Shown here: positions 37,910-45,744 of the stretch, piece after piece | Position numbering within the stretch: position 1 is the first letter of the stretch | How the letters are laid out: each line of letters begins with the position of its first letter | NCBI RefSeq assembly: GCF_037044555.1 | Contig: NZ_CP146275.1 | Location: 2,832,501 to 2,896,500 of the forward strand | DNA: 64,000 nucleotides | Direction: 5' to 3' | Origin: Pelagibacterium nitratireducens | GTDB taxonomy: Bacteria > Pseudomonadota > Alphaproteobacteria > Rhizobiales > Devosiaceae | The notes under the pieces: generated by a model | What the model was told of the DNA's origin: nothing | Seen by the model: the letters and a program-made list of their open reading frames with translations, nothing else | Database searches by the model: none | Program-made: the position numbers and the translations under genes

Positions 37910-38698
37910 TCAGGGGAAAAAGAGCAGCTTTATTGCGAGGATGATCGAGACGACGATCACCAGGGGGCGGATGATTTTGGCGCCGTAGCGGATGCCGGTG
38001 ACGGCGCCGAGGTAGCCGCCGAGGATCTGGCCTGTGGCCATGACGATCGCCACTGGCCAGACGACGTCTCCGGCGATGATGAAAAAGATCAAGGCAGCGA
38101 GGTTGGAGACGACGTTGAGAATCTTGGTGTGGGCCGAGGCGCGGGCTGCCGAGAGGCCGAACAGGGCGACGAAGGCCAGCATGAAGAACGAGCCGGTGCC
38201 GGGGCCGAAAAGGCCATCGTAAAAGCCGATCACGAAGGCGAAGGCGGGAACGAAGGTTGCAAATTTGAGGCGGGCGGCGCCATCGATGTCCCTGATCGAG
38301 GGCGAGAAGGTGAAATAGAGCGCGACGGCGATCACGGCGACCGGGACAAGGATCTCAAGAGCGGAGGTATCGACCTGCTTGACGACGATGGCGCCGAAAA
38401 GCGAACCGGCGAAGGCCGCGCCGATGGCGGGGACCAGCGACAGGATCGAGACGTGGCCCTGGCGCCAATAGGTCCAGGCGGCCATCGTGGTGCCGACGAT
38501 CGATTGGGCCTTGTTGGTGGCGATGGCGCCCAATGGCGGCAGGCCGGCCCAGAGCAGCGCAGGGATGGTGATCAGGCCGCCGCCGCCGGCAACGGCATCG
38601 ACAAAGCCGGCGATGACGCTGACGCCGCCCAGCGCCACAAGGACCCAGATATCGTACACGGAAAGGACTCGTCGTTGCGTGGTGGCGCTTGCTGGCAC
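37910..38698 (-). CDS. TSUP-family transporter (TauE/SafE, YfcA-like)
   Basis: A 262-residue membrane protein with about eight helices. The paired family motifs GFVDAVAGGGGLITIPALL near the N-terminus and GFYDGLFGPGTGSFFML in the second half are diagnostic of TSUP proteins, which export or import small sulfur or organic anions such as sulfite or sulfoacetate. The substrate is not evident. The start is GTG 38698 or GTG 38659; neither has a strong ribosome-binding site. Confidence 0.9.
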   Translation of the reverse strand: MPASATTQRRVLSVYDIWVLVALGGVSVIAGFVDAVAGGGGLITIPALLWAGLPPLGAIATNKAQSIVGTTMAAWTYWRQGHVSILSLVPAIGAAFAGSLFGAIVVKQVDTSALEILVPVAVIAVALYFTFSPSIRDIDGAARLKFATFVPAFAFVIGFYDGLFGPGTGSFFMLAFVALFGLSAARASAHTKILNVVSNLAALIFFIIAGDVVWPVAIVMATGQILGGYLGAVTGIRYGAKIIRPLVIVVSIILAIKLLFFP

Positions 38699-38849
38699 GA
38701 AGCGGGGCGGTTTGCAACCGGATCGATGCTGGGGGCGCCGCTACTGTATATTGATTGGCGAACAATCTGTCGGTGACAGGTGGATTTTTCAAACGGTGGT
38801 CATGCGGCAGTGTCCGGTCATCGCAAATCGGATACTGGACGCAAAGACC

Positions 38850-39230
38850 ATGAACGCGCTTCAAACCTATCTACCGACTGTGGGCCGCATCTTTCTGGCC
38901 CTCATCTTCATTCTCGCCGGCCTGAGCAAGATCCCGGCCATCGAGGGCAATGTGGGCTATATGGAAATGTTCGGCGTGCCGGGCCTCCTGATCTGGCCGA
39001 CCATCCTTGTGGAAGTCGTTGGCGGCATCATGCTGGCGATCGGGTTCAAGGCCCGCTGGGCGGCGGCGGCACTGGGTGCCTTCTCGCTGGTTGCGGCATT
39101 GATCTTCCACACCGACTTTTCCAACCAGATGGAAATAACCAATTTTCTCAAGAACGTCGCCATCGTGGGCGGCATGCTTTACGTCATCGCCTTCGGGCCG
39201 GGCGCGCTGGCGGTCGATACCCGCAAGTAG
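38850..39230 (+). CDS. DoxX-family membrane protein
   Basis: A 126-residue protein with four helices. GRIFLALIFILAGLSKIPAIEG and MEMFGVPGLLIWPTILVEVVGGIMLAIGF match DoxX/DUF417-type quinone-associated membrane proteins. Its role is unknown; relatives are linked to redox stress and thiosulfate:quinone oxidoreduction. ATG 38850 is used; ATG 38802 would add 16 polar residues. It ends before a strong bidirectional terminator shared with hisG. Confidence 0.85.
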   Translation: MNALQTYLPTVGRIFLALIFILAGLSKIPAIEGNVGYMEMFGVPGLLIWPTILVEVVGGIMLAIGFKARWAAAALGAFSLVAALIFHTDFSNQMEITNFLKNVAIVGGMLYVIAFGPGALAVDTRK

Positions 39231-39253
39231 GCGCAATTGCCAAAAACGAAAAA

Positions 39254-39278
39254 GGGCCGCGAAAGCGGCCCTTTTTTT
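39254..39278. terminator. bidirectional terminator between doxX and hisG
   Basis: GGGCCGC (39254-39260), GAAA loop, GCGGCCC (39265-39271), then seven Ts on the plus strand and a run of As before it that gives Ts on the minus strand. The hisG stop codon overlaps its edge. Confidence 0.92.
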
Positions 39279-39987
39279 ACGGCTGGAAGCGGGTGGCGTC
39301 GATGGCGTCGGTCAGCCGGTTGAGGACAGCCAGCCTGCCCTCGTGCCACTCGGCGTTGCTGGCGACGAGCAGCAGGGATTCGCTCTTGAGCATCACGCCA
39401 TCTTCAAGGATGCGCAGGCCGTTGGCCTTGAGCGTTGCGCCGGTCGAGGTGATGTCGACGATGAGATCGGCGGCGCCGGAGGCCGGGGCGGCTTCGGTGG
39501 CGCCGAGGCTTTCGACAATCCGGTATTCGGCAATGCCGTGGGCGGCGAAGTGACGGCGGGTGAGATTGACGAATTTGGTGGCGATCCTGAGCCAGCGGCC
39601 GTGGCGGGCGCGGAAATCGGCGGCGACGTCGGAGAGGTCGTCCATTGTGGTGACGTCGATCCAGGAATCGGGAACGGCCACCACCGCATCGGCGCGGCCG
39701 AAGCCGAGGCGCTTGACGATTTCGACCTGCTGGGGACCGGTTTCGGCTGTTTCGTGGATCAGGTCCTCGCCGGTGATGCCGATATCGATGGTGCCGCGGA
39801 TCAACTCGCGGGCGATTTCCGACGCCGAGAGAAAGCGCACGATCACATCGGGCATGGCGGCCATTTCGCCCAGATAGGAGCGTGCGCCACCGGGGCGCTC
39901 GATGGTCAGGCCGGCTTTTTCAAAGACCGCTACAGCTTCTTCCTGAATACGACCCTTGGAGGGCAGCGCGAGCATGATCGAGCTCAT
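39277..39987 (-). CDS. hisG: ATP phosphoribosyltransferase catalytic subunit (short form)
   Basis: A 236-residue HisG-S enzyme for the first step of histidine synthesis. It has MSSIMLALPSKGRIQEEA, GITGEDLIHE and the phosphoribosyl loop ADLIVDITSTGATLKANGL. The short form lacks the regulatory domain and needs HisZ, encoded directly upstream. ATG 39987 overlaps the hisZ stop (ATGA); the longer frame to 40089 runs into hisZ. Third gene of the hisS-hisZ-hisG operon, ended by the terminator at 39254. Confidence 0.95.
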   Translation of the reverse strand: MSSIMLALPSKGRIQEEAVAVFEKAGLTIERPGGARSYLGEMAAMPDVIVRFLSASEIARELIRGTIDIGITGEDLIHETAETGPQQVEIVKRLGFGRADAVVAVPDSWIDVTTMDDLSDVAADFRARHGRWLRIATKFVNLTRRHFAAHGIAEYRIVESLGATEAAPASGAADLIVDITSTGATLKANGLRILEDGVMLKSESLLLVASNAEWHEGRLAVLNRLTDAIDATRFQP

Positions 39988-41123
39988 GGCCGAACCTCCG
40001 CTGAACCTTCCTCGTCGCGGAATTGCTGCGAAAAACCGGCATCCACTTTTTCGCATTCCGCTTCCAGTCGATCCACCCAGACGGCGCAACCGACGGCGGG
40101 GATATCCTGGGACGCTCCGAGGCGTTTGAGCAGGCGGTCATATTGTCCGCCCGAGACGAGCACCAGCCCCCCTGCCCCGGTCACCTCGAAGGTGATGCCG
40201 GTGTAATAATCGAGACGCGGGGAAAAGCCGGCATCGAAAAGGATCGATTTTGCTTTCAGGCCATCGCGCAATTGGTCGACGCGACGGCTTGCGCCTTGCA
40301 GTGCGGACGTCAGATAAATCCCTGCGGTCTGGCCAAGAGCACCGATTGCCGCGAGCGATTTGTCGGCGGGGCCGGAGATGGCGAGATAATTGCGCAGCAG
40401 GTCGATTGTCGGGCCCGGAACGCGCTGGGCTTCGAGCGCCTGTTTTTCGAGATAGCGGGCGGCGATTTCCTGGGGCGTGCGGCTTTCGGTGAGGCTCAAT
40501 CCGTTGGTGAGCATGAGTTCACCGACCCAATCGGCGATATCGCCGGCCGGCAGACCGGCCGGGCCGGGCATGGGGGGCCTTGGATCGGCCAGGCGGTCGA
40601 GCAGCGCCGTCATGGCCTCGGGGTGACCGAAGCGGGCGCGGACGCGGGGGCGCCAGACATCGGGCATGTCGCAGGCGGCGAGCAGGGTTTCAAAAAGATC
40701 GATATCGCCGACGCGGATATGGGGCGCTGTGACGCCATAGATGTCGGTGACGGCGCGGGCAAAGCCGATCACCTGGTCGAGCGCGGCATCGGCGTCGGGG
40801 AGCGCCAAAAGCTCGATGCCGCCCTGATCGAACTGGGCGGGGCCATCGGTGCGCTGGCGAAAGACCGGACCGAGATAGCCATAGGCCGCTGGCGTGGCGG
40901 CCCCATTGGCGATGTGGTCGATGGCGATGGGCAGGGTGAAATCGGGCCGCAGGCAGAATTCCGAGCCATCCATGCCCTGGGTAAGGATCATGCGCGCGCC
41001 CAGTTCTTCGCCAGCCAGATCAAAATAGGCGGCTGGGGAGACGAGGATCGGTGGCGCGGCAAGGGTGACGCCGGGAGCCGAAACCAGCGCTTCGAGGGCG
41101 GCGCGGCGGGCGATGGCGGTCAT
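39984..41123 (-). CDS. hisZ: ATP phosphoribosyltransferase regulatory subunit
   Basis: A 379-residue HisRS-like paralogue without aminoacylation activity that forms the octameric HisG-HisZ complex and mediates histidine feedback. It has FRQRTDGPAQFDQGGIELL and GFSPRLDYYTGITFEV in place of the full HisRS motifs, and a shorter C-terminus. The ATG at 41123 overlaps the hisS stop as TGATG, and its own stop overlaps hisG, so all three products are translationally coupled. Confidence 0.93.
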   Translation of the reverse strand: MTAIARRAALEALVSAPGVTLAAPPILVSPAAYFDLAGEELGARMILTQGMDGSEFCLRPDFTLPIAIDHIANGAATPAAYGYLGPVFRQRTDGPAQFDQGGIELLALPDADAALDQVIGFARAVTDIYGVTAPHIRVGDIDLFETLLAACDMPDVWRPRVRARFGHPEAMTALLDRLADPRPPMPGPAGLPAGDIADWVGELMLTNGLSLTESRTPQEIAARYLEKQALEAQRVPGPTIDLLRNYLAISGPADKSLAAIGALGQTAGIYLTSALQGASRRVDQLRDGLKAKSILFDAGFSPRLDYYTGITFEVTGAGGLVLVSGGQYDRLLKRLGASQDIPAVGCAVWVDRLEAECEKVDAGFSQQFRDEEGSAEVRP

Positions 41124-42763
41124 CACCCGTTCGCCTTCATCCATGCGGCGACGGCCGGGATCTGTTTGACGAATTCGACCATTTCAGAAAGCGGGACCGA
41201 ATACTGGCCGGGGCGTTCGGTTTTCCAGGCGGCGTTATCGGTGATCGAGGCGGCCGCTTCGGCGCCTTCAGCGAGATCCTTGATCTGGACGACGCCCTGC
41301 TCGCGCTCATCGGAGCCCTGGATGATGACGGCGGGGGCGTTGCGTTTGTCGGCGTATTTCATCTGCTTGCCCATGTTCTTGGACGAACCCAGGAACAACT
41401 CGGCGCGGATGCCGGCGGCGCGCAGATCGGCGACCATTTTCTGGTAGTCGGCGATGCGGTCCTTTTCCATGACGGTGACGACGACGGGGCCGGTGACCGG
41501 GGTGGCATCGAGATTGCCGGTGAGTTTGAGGGCCGAAGCGAGGCGCGAGACGCCGATGGAAAAGCCAGTGGCGGGGGTGTGCTCGTTGCGGAAGCGCGAG
41601 ACGAGGCCATCGTAACGGCCACCGCCGCCGACCGAGCCGAATACAACGTCCTGGCCCTTTTCGTTCTGGACGGTGAAGGTCAGTTCGATCTCGAAGACCG
41701 GGCCGGTGTAATATTCGAGGCCGCGGACGACGGAGGGGTCGATCTTGATGCGGTCGGGACCGTAGCCAGCAGAGGCAAATAGCTGAGCCATTTGATACAG
41801 CTCATCATAACCTGCATAAGCCGTCGGGTTTGTGTCTAAGTTCTTGCCAAGCATCAAGAACACCGCCTTGATGAAACCAAGCCTCAGAGCCGCCTGTTCA
41901 CCAACCCGATCAGCAAGTTTCTGGTAGTGGGACGGAATTCCTTCTGAATCAATTTCGTCCCTTGAGCGTTCCTGCAATGAAAAGCTGCTGAGATCGTTGC
42001 CCTGTGTGATGACCATCTCGGAATTGTCGTCGGAGCTACCAAACAAGAGCAACAATGCGTTGATTTGGTCGCCTCCAAGTCCCGCGCCCTCTGTGAAATC
42101 GCCGCTCTCGTCCTTCCGCCCCTTGCCAAGCAGGAGGCGGACACCTTCGGGACCGAATTTGTCGAGCTTGTCTATGGCGCGCAAGATAGTCAACTTCTGC
42201 GCTTCATCGACAACGCCGATGGCCTGCATTACCCCGTCGAGCACTTTGCGGTTGTTGACGCGGACGACGTATTTGCCGGCCAGACCCAGCGCGTCCATGG
42301 TGTCGGCCATCATCATGCACATTTCGGCGTCCGATTCCGGGCCACCGGCGCCGACCGTATCGGCGTCGAACTGCATGAACTGGCGGAAGCGGCCGGGGCC
42401 GGGCTTTTCGTTGCGGAACACCCAGCCCTGCCGGTAGGAGCGGAAGGGTTTGGGCAGGTCCTGATAGTTCTGGGCGAAATAGCGGGCGAGCGGGGCTGTG
42501 AGATCGTAGCGCAGGCTCATCCACTGTTCGTCATCGTCCTGCACGGAAAACACCCCGGCATTGGGGCGGTCGGTGTCGGGCAGGAATTTGCCCAGGGCTT
42601 CGGTGTATTCGAAGAACGGGGTCTGGATGGGATCGAAGCCGTAGCGCTCGTACACATGGCGGATTTTGGCGACCATCTGTTCGATGGCGGCGAGGTCCGC
42701 GGGTTCGGAGTCGATAAAACCGCGCGGCAGGCGCGGCTCGATGAGCGCTGAATTCTTGGCCAT
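41123..42763 (-). CDS. hisS: histidyl-tRNA synthetase, divergent alphaproteobacterial type
   Basis: A 546-residue class II synthetase, longer than the roughly 420 of E. coli. Motif 2 appears as [18 protein letters not shown], the His-A motif as [12 protein letters not shown], and motif 3 as [13 protein letters not shown]. The insertion (about residues 185-330, with [16 protein letters not shown]) belongs to the divergent HisRS that recognises tRNA-His lacking G-1. The DNA for that insertion is visibly AT-richer than the flanks. A tRNA-His of matching type lies 2.6 kb away. Confidence 0.96.
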   Translation of the reverse strand: MAKNSALIEPRLPRGFIDSEPADLAAIEQMVAKIRHVYERYGFDPIQTPFFEYTEALGKFLPDTDRPNAGVFSVQDDDEQWMSLRYDLTAPLARYFAQNYQDLPKPFRSYRQGWVFRNEKPGPGRFRQFMQFDADTVGAGGPESDAEMCMMMADTMDALGLAGKYVVRVNNRKVLDGVMQAIGVVDEAQKLTILRAIDKLDKFGPEGVRLLLGKGRKDESGDFTEGAGLGGDQINALLLLFGSSDDNSEMVITQGNDLSSFSLQERSRDEIDSEGIPSHYQKLADRVGEQAALRLGFIKAVFLMLGKNLDTNPTAYAGYDELYQMAQLFASAGYGPDRIKIDPSVVRGLEYYTGPVFEIELTFTVQNEKGQDVVFGSVGGGGRYDGLVSRFRNEHTPATGFSIGVSRLASALKLTGNLDATPVTGPVVVTVMEKDRIADYQKMVADLRAAGIRAELFLGSSKNMGKQMKYADKRNAPAVIIQGSDEREQGVVQIKDLAEGAEAAASITDNAAWKTERPGQYSVPLSEMVEFVKQIPAVAAWMKANG

Positions 42764-42983
42764 GAGTTTGGTCCCTGAAGTCCCTACAATACGGGGCTTT
42801 TAGATGTATGGCCCGTTCCCTAAACGATAAGGCTTTTCGAGACAAGGCAACGGAGCACTGTTGCCGTTTCGCCACAGGCAAATAGCAAGTGCGACAACCC
42901 GCCACATCAGGGCTTGGCGATCACGGATTCGTTAGCTATCAATTCGGCGTCTTCAACACAAACCTCTCAAGGGAGGCGTTCCT

Positions 42984-43076
42984 ATGACAGCATTCGCAAA
43001 CGTCCTCACCCGTGGTGTTGAAGCCTTCGGCTGGGCCCTGTCCCGCCGCCTCAATCGCACCGGCGTCAAAGCCTGA
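42984..43076 (+). CDS. predicted 30-residue small peptide
   Basis: ATG 42984 to TGA at 43076, encoding MTAFANVLTRGVEAFGWALS followed by RRLNRTGVKA. It is an amphipathic, basic helix. AAGGGAGG 7 nt upstream is a strong ribosome-binding site. It resembles the short helical N-terminal parts of DUF1127-type proteins but is too short to classify. It sits in a 530-bp gap upstream of hisS without other clear genes. Confidence 0.45.
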   Translation: MTAFANVLTRGVEAFGWALSRRLNRTGVKA

Positions 43077-43290
43077 CAGCCTTTGCGATAATCAGGTCGC
43101 TCTAACCGACCAGATTTTCAAAAACACCCCCAAAAGCCAACCCATCCTGACGACAGCACATTTGCGTCCTGCCGCCCGGATTCCAACCAGACTCAACCCT
43201 TGGACACGTTTCCGGGCCGGATGAACCGACTCTCGAAAACGTCTCCAGCAACATGGAGCCAGTGCGCCTTTGCGCGCCTGGGTGACGACG

Positions 43291-43536
43291 ATGTCGCACG
43301 TAAACATGCAAGTGGAAGGCGCGATCCTGCGCATTTCGCTCGATACACTGATGGCCGAGCACGGCAAATGGCGCGTGGTCATGGCCGCGATAAAAGCGAT
43401 GGTGCGCGGCCGGCGCCGGGTGCAGACGATCCGTCCGCAAGATCTGCCCAATTCGATCCGCGCCGACATAGGGCTGCCCACAATCGTGGACCCGCCTAGA
43501 ATGCCGACGGTGATGATGGTCTTTGCACGGCCATAA
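43291..43536 (+). CDS. small protein with a DUF1127-like RxDIGLP motif
   Basis: An 81-residue basic protein. The middle (HGKWRVVMAAIKAMVRGRRR) and the motif LPNSIRADIGLP match the form of rhizobial DUF1127-like proteins (W-R-V helix then L-S-D-x-L-R-x-D-I-G-L). The start is ATG 43291 with GGTGAC upstream; 43270 is an alternative. It is convergent with tag. The function is unknown. Confidence 0.6.
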   Translation: MSHVNMQVEGAILRISLDTLMAEHGKWRVVMAAIKAMVRGRRRVQTIRPQDLPNSIRADIGLPTIVDPPRMPTVMMVFARP

Positions 43537-43605
43537 CCGTCGGCGCATTAACGGGACGCTTGCCCTGGGCCTTTCCGCATGAAACGCGGGGAGGCCCAAG
43601 GTCTT

Positions 43606-44214
43606 TCAGGGCCGCACGAACCGGGCGCGTTGCGCCTCGATGGGCGCGCGGCAATGGCAGCCCTCGACATGGTCGTTGACCAAGCCCATGGCCTGCATGA
43701 ACGCATAGCAGGTGGTGGGGCCAACGAAGGAAAAGCCGCGCTTTTTGAGGTCTTTCGAGAGCCTTATCGACTCGGGCGATGTGGCCTGCTGACGCAGACT
43801 GTCCCACGAATAATCGGTGGGGCGATCCTCGGGGCGGGGTTCGAAACTCCAGAAATAGGTGGCGAGCGAGCCGAACTCGTCGCGCAGCGCCTGAGCGCGG
43901 CGGGCATTGTTGATGGTCGAAACGATCTTGCCGCGATGGCGCACGATGCCGGCATCGGCAAGCAGGCGATCGATATCGGGTTCATCGAAGGCGGCGACCG
44001 TGTCGATATCGAATCGCGCGAAAGCGGCGCGGAAATTCTCGCGCTTTTTGAGGATGGTCAGCCAGGATAGGCCCGACTGAAAGCCTTCAAGGCAAAGCTT
44101 TTCAAACAGGCGCGTATCGCTTTCGACCGGATAGCCCCATTCGGTATCGTGATAGGACTGGTACAGCGGATCGGCGCCTGCCCAGGGGCAGCGCACGGGT
44201 TCGGCATCGGTCAT
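43606..44214 (-). CDS. tag: DNA-3-methyladenine glycosylase I
   Basis: A 202-residue base-excision enzyme removing 3-methyladenine. It starts with the zinc-binding CPWAGADPLYQSYHDTEWGYP block, has CLEGFQSGLSWLTILKKRENF (substrate pocket with Glu) and ends with FVGPTTCYAFMQAMGLVNDHVEGCHC, completing the zinc snap. ATG 44214 gives the family N-terminus; 44259 would add unrelated residues. Confidence 0.95.
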   Translation of the reverse strand: MTDAEPVRCPWAGADPLYQSYHDTEWGYPVESDTRLFEKLCLEGFQSGLSWLTILKKRENFRAAFARFDIDTVAAFDEPDIDRLLADAGIVRHRGKIVSTINNARRAQALRDEFGSLATYFWSFEPRPEDRPTDYSWDSLRQQATSPESIRLSKDLKKRGFSFVGPTTCYAFMQAMGLVNDHVEGCHCRAPIEAQRARFVRP

Positions 44215-44335
44215 GGAATCGTCTCGCCTAGCATTTTGATAACCATAGCGGTGGAGCAAGATTTAACCATCCCATTTGACTCAATCTTTGCCGGATGCGG
44301 GCAGGATCGGCTTTCCTTTTGAAGCCCGAGACGAG

Positions 44336-44956
44336 ATGCAGATGATCCGTATCGCCCCTGCCCTTTTGATCCTCCTGATTCTGGCCGCGCCCGCGCAGGC
44401 TGCATCCGGCTATCGCGGCTATCTCAATGCCATGTTCGGCCCGCCGCCGGGCATGGTGCTGACACCCGACGAGCCCCAGACCATGCTCGAATATCAGACG
44501 GAGTATGTCAGCCACCCCATGTGGCTGCGCCAGGTGGTCAGCTACCGGACCAACGAAGCGCCGGGCACGCTGATTGTCGATACGCGCCGGCACTTCCTGT
44601 TTCTCGTGCTGGAAAACGGGCACGCCATGCGCTACGGCATCGGAGTGGCGCGGATGGGGTTCGAGTGGAGCGGAACCCATCGGGTGAGCGCCAAGCGCGA
44701 ATGGCCGAGCTGGACACCGCCGGCCGAAATGCACGCCCGCCAGCCGGGCCTGCCCAAATTCATGCCCGGAGGGCCGAACAATCCGATGGGGGCGCGGGCG
44801 CTCTATCTGGGGTCGACCCTCTATCGCATCCACGGCACGAACGAGCCGTGGAGCATCGGGCGGTCGGTCTCTTCGGGGTGTATCCGGATGACCAATGAAG
44901 ATGTGATCGATCTTTACGGGCGGGTGCCCGTCGGGGCCAAGGTCATCGTGGTGTAG
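44336..44956 (+). CDS. L,D-transpeptidase (YkuD domain), exported
   Basis: A 206-residue protein with a signal peptide (residues 1-20, ending AQA-A) and a YkuD domain. The catalytic block RIHGTNEPWSIGRSVSSGCIRM carries the His and the nucleophile Cys. It is likely to crosslink peptidoglycan 3-3 or attach proteins to it in the periplasm; rhizobial cell walls are rich in 3-3 links. ATG 44336 gives a proper signal peptide. A short gap separates it from the Fis-like gene. Confidence 0.93.
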   Translation: MQMIRIAPALLILLILAAPAQAASGYRGYLNAMFGPPPGMVLTPDEPQTMLEYQTEYVSHPMWLRQVVSYRTNEAPGTLIVDTRRHFLFLVLENGHAMRYGIGVARMGFEWSGTHRVSAKREWPSWTPPAEMHARQPGLPKFMPGGPNNPMGARALYLGSTLYRIHGTNEPWSIGRSVSSGCIRMTNEDVIDLYGRVPVGAKVIVV

Positions 44957-45031
44957 GCGCCGGCAACCTGTGAGCCGCCGGGCCAAGAGCGTGATGGTTA
45001 TAAATCCGAAGCGATTGCCACGCTTTCGGTT

Positions 45032-45268
45032 TTACGCCGCATGGGGAATATTGAACCCCTTATCGGCATAGTCCTTGAGCTTGTTGCGAACCGTACGGAT
45101 CGAGAGCCCGAGGATCTGGGCGGCGCGGGTGCGATTACCATTGGTCTGTCGCAGGGTGGCGAGAATCAGCGTTCTCTCCACTTCGGCAACCGGCAAACCC
45201 ACCATAGCCTCCGCCAGTTCGGCGTTTGGAGCAAAGTCGTACACTGCACGTCCTTTCTGAGCCCCCAT
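45032..45268 (-). CDS. stand-alone Fis-type helix-turn-helix protein
   Basis: A 78-residue protein; residues 25-70 (VAEVERTLILATLRQTNGNRTRAAQILGLSIRTVRNKLKDY) are the C-terminal DNA-binding domain of NtrC/FlbD-type regulators without receiver or AAA+ parts. It may bind enhancers as Fis does, or antagonise a full-length FlbD-like activator. An imperfect CtrA-type box (TTAA-N7-CTAA, 45307-45321) lies 40 bp upstream. It is minus strand, downstream of tRNA-His. Confidence 0.8.
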   Translation of the reverse strand: MGAQKGRAVYDFAPNAELAEAMVGLPVAEVERTLILATLRQTNGNRTRAAQILGLSIRTVRNKLKDYADKGFNIPHAA

Positions 45269-45306
45269 ACGCTTTGTCTAACGCCTCTAAGGGTCATCCC
45301 TTATGG

Positions 45307-45321
45307 TTAACAAAGCCCTAA
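45307..45321 (-). promoter_or_regulatory. imperfect CtrA-type box upstream of the Fis-like gene
   Basis: TTAA (45307-45310), 7 bp, CTAA (45318-45321). The consensus is TTAA-N7-TTAA; one base differs. It is 39 bp upstream of the ATG at 45268. Chance occurrence is possible. Confidence 0.35.
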
Positions 45322-45403
45322 CAGCGGAGCTTACGAGAACGGCTTTTGCCTAACCCATGATAGGCATGGCGCGTTACGGTGCCATCCTGGTGCAAAAAGG
45401 GGG

Positions 45404-45480
45404 TGGTACCGTCGCCCCGAATTGAACGGGGGACCTCTAGATCCACAATCTAGCGCTCTAACCAACTGAGCTACGACGGC
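45404..45480 (-). tRNA. tRNA-His (GTG), A73-type without G-1
   Basis: A cloverleaf folds from 45480 to 45404. The anticodon loop TTGTGGA is closed by CTAGA/TCTAG. The acceptor GCCGTCG pairs with CGACGGT, giving G1:U72, and the discriminator base is A73; CCA is encoded. No G precedes position 1 (the base is T), so the canonical G-1:C73 pair of tRNA-His is absent. This is the alphaproteobacterial variant recognised by the divergent HisRS. Confidence 0.97.
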
Positions 45481-45616
45481 ATGGTGACGCGGACACTTTG
45501 ACGCTATGGCAGCGTCGTCCCGAAACGGGGCGGAACATAGGTCGAGATGACGGCAAAGACAAGGGCGGTTTTGGCAAGACCTGCAGGTTTTTTCGTGTCG
45601 GGCGCGGCGCGGTGCC

Positions 45617-45701
45617 TTAACCATTTCCAACCTTTGAAGGGTCAAGAATGGCGCTAGACATGGACCGGGCCGCGGAGTCCCTATATTTAAGGTTTCGTCA
45701 A
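45617..45701 (+). promoter_or_regulatory. two candidate CtrA-binding sites before the pseudo-histidine kinase
   Basis: TTAACCAT (45617-45624), a consensus CtrA half-site, and TTAA-GGTTTCG-TCAA (45687-45701), one base from TTAA-N7-TTAA. They lie 128 and 58 bp upstream of the ATG at 45745, in the 264-bp gap between tRNA-His and the kinase-like gene. CtrA control is inferred. Confidence 0.45.
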
Positions 45702-45744
45702 CCATCGGCCCGGACCGGGTCGAGGACGGACATACGGACATGAC

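Noticed and set aside
37564..37988. Open frames of 126-131 codons across the terminator repeats
   Set aside because: They only reflect stop-free repeats; no ribosome-binding site, and the encoded sequences repeat with the DNA units.
43102..43599. 165-codon minus-strand frame upstream of tag
   Set aside because: No domain, no ribosome-binding site; the plus-strand DUF1127-like frame fits better.
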